Assembly (NCBI GenBank): GCA_016647705.1
Contig: CM028333.1
Coordinates: 28,060,743 to 28,124,742 of the forward strand
DNA length: 64,000 nucleotides
From: Eucommia ulmoides
Taxonomy: Eukaryota > Streptophyta > Magnoliopsida > Garryales > Eucommiaceae
Direction of reading: 5' to 3'
The notes below the pieces were generated by a model, which did no database searches, was not told the origin of the DNA, and saw only the letters and a list, made by a program, of their open reading frames with translations. Within the stretch, counting starts at the first letter, position 1. Each line of letters opens with the position of its first letter. Position numbers and translations under genes: made by a program. This document shows positions 59,601-64,000 of the stretch, piece by piece.

Positions 59601-61123
59601 TCCATCAACAAGAGGGTATTGATTTTGATGAGATATTTAGTCCTGTAATCAAACCTACCAATATTCATACCATGCTCAGCCTTATCATATCCTTTGGTTG
59701 GACATTGCACCAACTTGACGTGAAGAATGTTTTTTTTTTATGGTGTTTTGGATGAAACTGTCTGTATGTCACAACTACCTGGTTTCATAGATCTGGATAA
59801 TCCTTATCATGTCTGTCGTCTACAAAAGACCATATGTGGCCTCAAATAAGTGTCTCAAGCTTGGTTCCAACGTCTCAGCACATTCCTTTTACAGTATGGT
59901 TTCACCTAGAGTCAAGTTGATCATTAATTGTTTATCTATTGCTCTAACTTTGTTGTTACTACTTCTTTTATATGTCGATGACATTATACTAACTGGGAAT
60001 CAGTTGTCTCTAGTTTTATCATTCATCACCACTCTTGGCAAGAAGTTTGAGCTTAGCAACCTTGGTTCCCTATCTTACTTTCTAAGCCTTGAAACAACTT
60101 CCTCTCCTGCTGGCTTACATCTTTCTCAGCTCAAGTATACTATCGATCTTATTGTACGTTTCTTGATGACAAACTACAAACCTTGAAACACCCTTGTATG
60201 TGTTAAAACTCAATTATCCTCTCAAAGTAGAGATCTCTTGTCAGATACCACTGAGTATCGCCAATTGGTTGGCTCCTTACAGTATCTCAGCAAACCACAC
60301 ATTACCTATGTTGTTCATCATGTTGCTCAATTTATAAGCCAACCACCTTAGAGCCTCCAAACGAACCCTTTGGTACCTTAAAGGGACTTTAAACTTTAGC
60401 CTCATTTTCCAGCGTAGTGTTACACCATTAATTCTCCAGGCTTATTTTGATGCTAATTGGGCAGGTTGTCTCGACTCTTGTTGCTTTACCACTGATTTTT
60501 GTGTTTTCTTGGGCTCCAATCTAATCTTTTGGACCGCCAAGAAACAATCTATTATCTCTTGATCAAGCGCCAAAGCTGACTATTGATCCCTTACCCATGT
60601 TTGCGTCGAATCCACATCGGTACTTCATCTGCTCCAGGAGTTGCAAATTCTCATATTCATGTCTATCACCTTACTTTGTGATAATCTCAACACTACATAT
60701 ATGGCCACAAATCTTGTGTTTTGCTCTCGTACTAAGCATATTGGATTGTATTATCACTTTATACCAGAACGTATTCATACTGGCACACACCATGTTCAAT
60801 TTGTCTCTTCTACTAATCAACTCGCCAACATTTTTACCAAGGGACTCAACAAGACACAATTTCATCTTCTACGAACCAAACTCGTCTCTCCAAGTTAGTC
60901 GAGTTTACGAGGAAGTATTAAACCTCTCTTTATTTCATATCAATCACAAATCTATATTATTGTTGTAATCATTTCATATCAACTACAAATCCGTATTTTA
61001 GGTACTTAGGAATCATTTCATATTAGTTAGAAATCTTTATTTTAGGAACAATTACAACATAACTCTTCCATAAATAGGATCATTCTCTATAATAAAACAT
61101 ATGTAAAGTCTTGATTAGTTACA
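56612..61123 (+). mobile_element. Ty1/copia element F
   Basis: A short 5' LTR end (to 56695) is followed by TGATATCAACC, a decayed tRNA-Met-type primer-binding site. The 3' LTR starts near 60916 (TATTAAACC after a purine-rich GAGGAAG) and ends near 61123 (TTGATTAGTTACA, matching TTGATTACTTATA at 56695). The 5' LTR is truncated, abutting the gypsy fragment. Confidence 0.65.
57000..60897 (+). pseudogene. Element F gag-pol remnant (Retrofit/Ale-like copia)
   Basis: Legible parts in order: gag with a knuckle CQLCFGIGHSACNC (57620); protease WYPDTGASTHITGN (57800), with the catalytic Asp in DTGA; VYVVPLMRKNLLSI; pre-integrase TLWHSQLGHPSAKVM (58180); integrase pieces to 58700; FGCTCYSHL (58872); reverse transcriptase LHQLDVKN (59706), QLPGF near 59775, YVDDIILTGN (59971); RNase H terminus RTKHIGLYYHF.PERI and QLANIFTKGL (60730-60850). 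The protease stretch is open for 179 codons, but stops and frameshifts break the rest. Confidence 0.85.
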
Positions 61124-62336
61124 CCAGTGAGTCCAGATCTTCAAGCAAGGATTCAGGTTATTCCGTGTAATTTTTATTTATTTATTTTTAAAAAATAGGA
61201 CTACGGTAGATGGATAATGTATTTAGAAGATTAACCATTTTAATTATGAAATTAAAATAGTCTAACCCCTCAAGACCACAACCCGACCCATATTTATGTA
61301 CTGTATATCAGAGTCCAAATCATCTTACTATATAGTGTCCTTACAATTACCAATATCCTACATGCTCCTATAATAATATTTATCCCGATTCATATTATCC
61401 GTTGTCCAAGTATAATTGATATTCAAACAATTATGGGTGGGTTCAACATTATTATAGTAAACCTTTACGGTCATACTTTTACGATAAATCCTATTACCAA
61501 CCCCAATGTCAACCACTGGTTCTCCAAGAAGCTAGGGATGCTCAAGCCGATGAAATGCAACAAGTCCTTAAAATCTTGGAAGAGCGAGCCCAAACAATGG
61601 ACTTGCATTCTCAAACCCTTGCTAAGCTATGAGCCTAATTCGAGCATCTATTTGAAGCTTTGAACGAGGAGAATGAGGAGTGGTCCCGAATTTGACAATT
61701 AGGTAGGTGTTGAGGAGAGTGTTCCAGAGCAAGAGAATAAAATTGAAGAGACATTGAGAGAACCACAGTCGAGTGAGAATGGTGAGGAACCACAACGATA
61801 TGATCCCTAGCTTAAGCCGTGTTTGAGTGCAATAATGAGTAGGTAAGTGTAGGTGTTGACAATACATACAATGATGAGATCGTGGTAGAAAATCATGAGG
61901 AAGATGAGATCTAACCCTTAGAGACACACTTAGATAATCATCCTTTAATCGAAACATCTTTGATACCCGTGCCACCATATCCTAAAATTAAGATAAATCT
62001 TTTGGATGCGGTGGACCAACCATCAACCCTGACTATAGGTGATTCTTGTCATATTCAAAGGATTGACGGAATTCAACTCCTCTTGGAAGTCTTAATAAAA
62101 AGACCACCAAGTAAGTCCCACATGAAAGAAATAAGATTTGATCTGGGAAAAAAGTTGAGGAATTTGAGTGTTGCCTGTAACTCATCTCTGACTAATTGGA
62201 GAATAACTCAACGAAAGTTGGTTACTCCATTATAGTTAGAGTGCTTGAGACACTCATTGTCCGGCTGAATACGCTAAATTTAGCCCTACGTGAGAGGTAA
62301 CCGACGCATAAAAAAATAAAAAATAAAATAAAAAAG
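61124..62336 (+). pseudogene. Ty3/gypsy remnant
   Basis: ARDAQADEMQQVLKILEER (61530) and acidic, asparagine- or glutamate-rich stretches look like gag/spacer sequence of a plant gypsy element. Near 62260, GTCCGGCTGAATACGCTAAA and AGAGGTAACCGACGCA match the conserved non-coding tail of Tat/Athila-type elements before the 3' LTR. No complete domain is seen and stops are frequent. Confidence 0.5.
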
Positions 62337-62357
62337 ATAATAAATAGTCGAAATCAC

Positions 62358-62468
62358 TGTTGGCCCGAAGATCTACACTAAAGGGGGTGAATTGGGTAGA
62401 TATAAAAATTTAAATAATAAATTTAAATTCAAGATATAAATTTTCCTAATTGATTATTATCTTAACTC
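62358..62468 (-). mobile_element. Family A LTR end fragment
   Basis: TGTTGGCCCGAAGATCTACA and GGGGGTGAATTGGGTAG match the inverted LTR-A end at 4957 and 9567. It breaks after about 110 bases where copia RNase H sequence begins. Confidence 0.7.
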
Positions 62469-62828
62469 GTGGAAAAATAAGAAGCAAGTTGTTGTCTGTC
62501 AATCTTAAAACGTATGACCTTCTTTGGCTTCATTCCCTCATGACTAAATTAGGGTTTCTTGTGACAAACTCGTTTACTATATTGCGAGATAACAAGTATG
62601 TCATAATGTTATCCCCTGAATTAGTCCTTCATGAGAGAATTAAACATATCGAAGTTAATATCCACTTTTTTTCATGAGAAATTTCGATCAGGAACTATTG
62701 TACGTACCTTTGTCTCATCTTCCAAGGAGGTCATTACCATGTTCACCAAGTCTATTGTATCATCATTTTTTTAGTCATTCATTGTCAAGGTGGGACTCAT
62801 CAATATATTCGCCTCATGTTAAGGAAAA
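62466..62828 (+). pseudogene. Copia RNase H C-terminal fragment
   Basis: KNKKQVVVCQS, WLHSLMTKLGFLVTNSFTIL, DNKYVIML, PELVLHERIKHIEVNIHF and, further on, SSKEVITMFTKS are the end of a Ty1/copia RNase H with frameshifts. The catalytic upstream half is missing. It is a different element from F. Confidence 0.75.
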
Positions 62829-63080
62829 GTGTTGAAATATGTATTTTCTATATAATTATCATTTATTGTTTCACAGGTCATGTTGACAATTTTGGGAAAA
62901 GTCTAACTTTATTGCCATATTATAAAACTTCTCTTCCTCTCCTATATCAGTTCAACAAGCTATAGCATCAATAATCAGTTGCACTTGAAAAGAAATCCAC
63001 TTCACTTCAATCTCCAGAATAATTGTTGCTATCAACAGCAAAACGTACAATCAAGTTGCAAAGAAAACCCCTAAAAACTT
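62829..63080 (+). mobile_element. Putative 3' LTR of the preceding copia fragment
   Basis: TGTTGAAATATG follows directly after the RNase H tail, where the 3' LTR would begin. TATTATAAAAC near 62923 could be its TATA box. The 3' border is not determined. Confidence 0.4.
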
Positions 63081-64000
63081 CTATAAAACAAACTCAAGTC
63101 TCACCCTTTGATTTTTACTAAAATAATTTCACTCCTTAATAATAAGTATTTTAAAAAAAAACCTTTGTAATTTTGTATTATTATTATTTCTCCAAATGTA
63201 ACATTACTTCCAAATTTATTTTAAAATTAGATAATTAATTATATAGTCCCTCAAAGATAATAAAATTAGAAAAGAGACCTTTGGTCGAATTACTTAAGTT
63301 TTTAGTCCTTATAGAGTTTATAGAAAAAGTATCTAATATTACCTCCAACTAATCATTCACATTTACGGATCCAGTCATTTTATCCTATACAAGAAGACAA
63401 AAGTAATAGAACTTTCCATATTTGCAACAAAAATATCATCATTGTAAAATTCATTTTCAGAAGCAAAAAACAAATCGAAAAATTTAGAAAAAAAAATATC
63501 TAAATAACTTGCAATAAAAGATCTACACGATGATATAATTAGATTTTTTTGTCCACTTTAAATAATACGTAAACGTTAATATAAATATTCAAGTAATACA
63601 CCTTACCTATATTTATTATTACGATTTGAATTTCACATTTTAATAATACGTATACCTTCAAGTAATACATTTTTCAAGCACTTAAATGTTTGATTAAGAT
63701 ACGTTTATGTTATGTGAGTAAATATTCAAGCAATACATATTTAGAATTACACTTTTCAATCTCTTAAAAATATTATTTTTGATCTTATTTTTATTCTGTA
63801 CGTAAATGTTCAAGCAATATGTTTTTTTCTAAATTACTTGTTCGATTTGAAATTCATCAATAAATATTATTTAATTGTGTGTAAACGTTGAAGTAAAACA
63901 TATTTCACTTTCGAACAGTATTAAATTTGAATCTCATGTCCATATTGTATTTTAGTGTTAATGTATATTATTTTATAAGGGTTCTGTATGTTAATGTTAA
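63081..64000. other. AT-rich DNA with degenerate TTCAAGTAATACAT repeats
   Basis: No gene is seen. The word TTCAAGYAATACAT recurs near 63585, 63657, 63726, 63809 and 63889, spaced about 70-85 bases, each preceded by a GTAAA(C/T)GTT-like stretch: an old tandem array. Confidence 0.5.

Noticed and set aside
61622..61978. 118-codon minus-strand open frame
   Set aside because: Antisense of the gypsy remnant; residue content looks random and the sense strand carries the recognisable signals.

Overview
The window is nuclear DNA of a flowering plant, probably a eudicot. It is AT-rich, has plant-type spliced genes with GT-AG introns, and is packed with layers of plant transposable elements. No tRNA, rRNA, CRISPR array or bacterial-type operon was seen. 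Two ordinary host genes can be reconstructed exon by exon. Everything else is retrotransposons, DNA transposons, their fragments, or AT-rich sequence without recognisable genes.

Host genes. (1) A lambda-class glutathione transferase (GSTL, IN2-1-like) lies on the + strand at 28305-32714: 10 coding exons, 237 residues, catalytic Cys36. (2) A receptor-like cytoplasmic kinase of subfamily VII (PBL7/CDL1/PBL27-like) lies on the - strand at 34661-50721: 5 coding exons, 373 residues, an N-terminal MGWFPC acylation signal and a complete kinase domain. Its last intron is about 11.5 kb because a Ty1/copia element, a LINE and several DNA transposons lie in it. The two genes converge, with about 1.9 kb between their stop codons.

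Layout. 1-1822: end of a long copia-type LTR (family A). 1823-3420: AT-rich, no gene. 3420-14096: a decayed Ty1/copia element (C), split inside pol by a nested copia element (A, 4957 to about 11785), whose gag is in turn split by a solo LTR of another family (B, 7750-9461, perfect 5-bp target duplication). 14100-20464: more decayed copia gag/pol and LTRs, and a palindromic minisatellite. 22017-27239: a probable non-autonomous Helitron containing a 2.85-kb palindrome made of two family-B LTRs in inverted orientation, bounded by a 5-bp target duplication. 27798-34632: the GSTL gene with a SINE, TRIMs and MITEs in and around it. 34661-50721: the kinase gene and its TE-filled introns. 51040-51246: an isolated Ty3/gypsy protease fragment. 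53029-62336: LTR A, a Ty3/gypsy LTR with primer-binding site, a decayed Ty1/copia element and a Ty3/gypsy remnant. 62358-64000: LTR fragments and AT-rich degenerate repeats.

The most unusual structure is the inverted LTR pair in the Helitron. Each arm keeps its own TATA box pointing inward, so either promoter could make a long hairpin RNA against the LTR-B family; this is inference. A second inverted LTR junction, in family A (4957-6401), suggests that inverted LTR products may recur in this genome.
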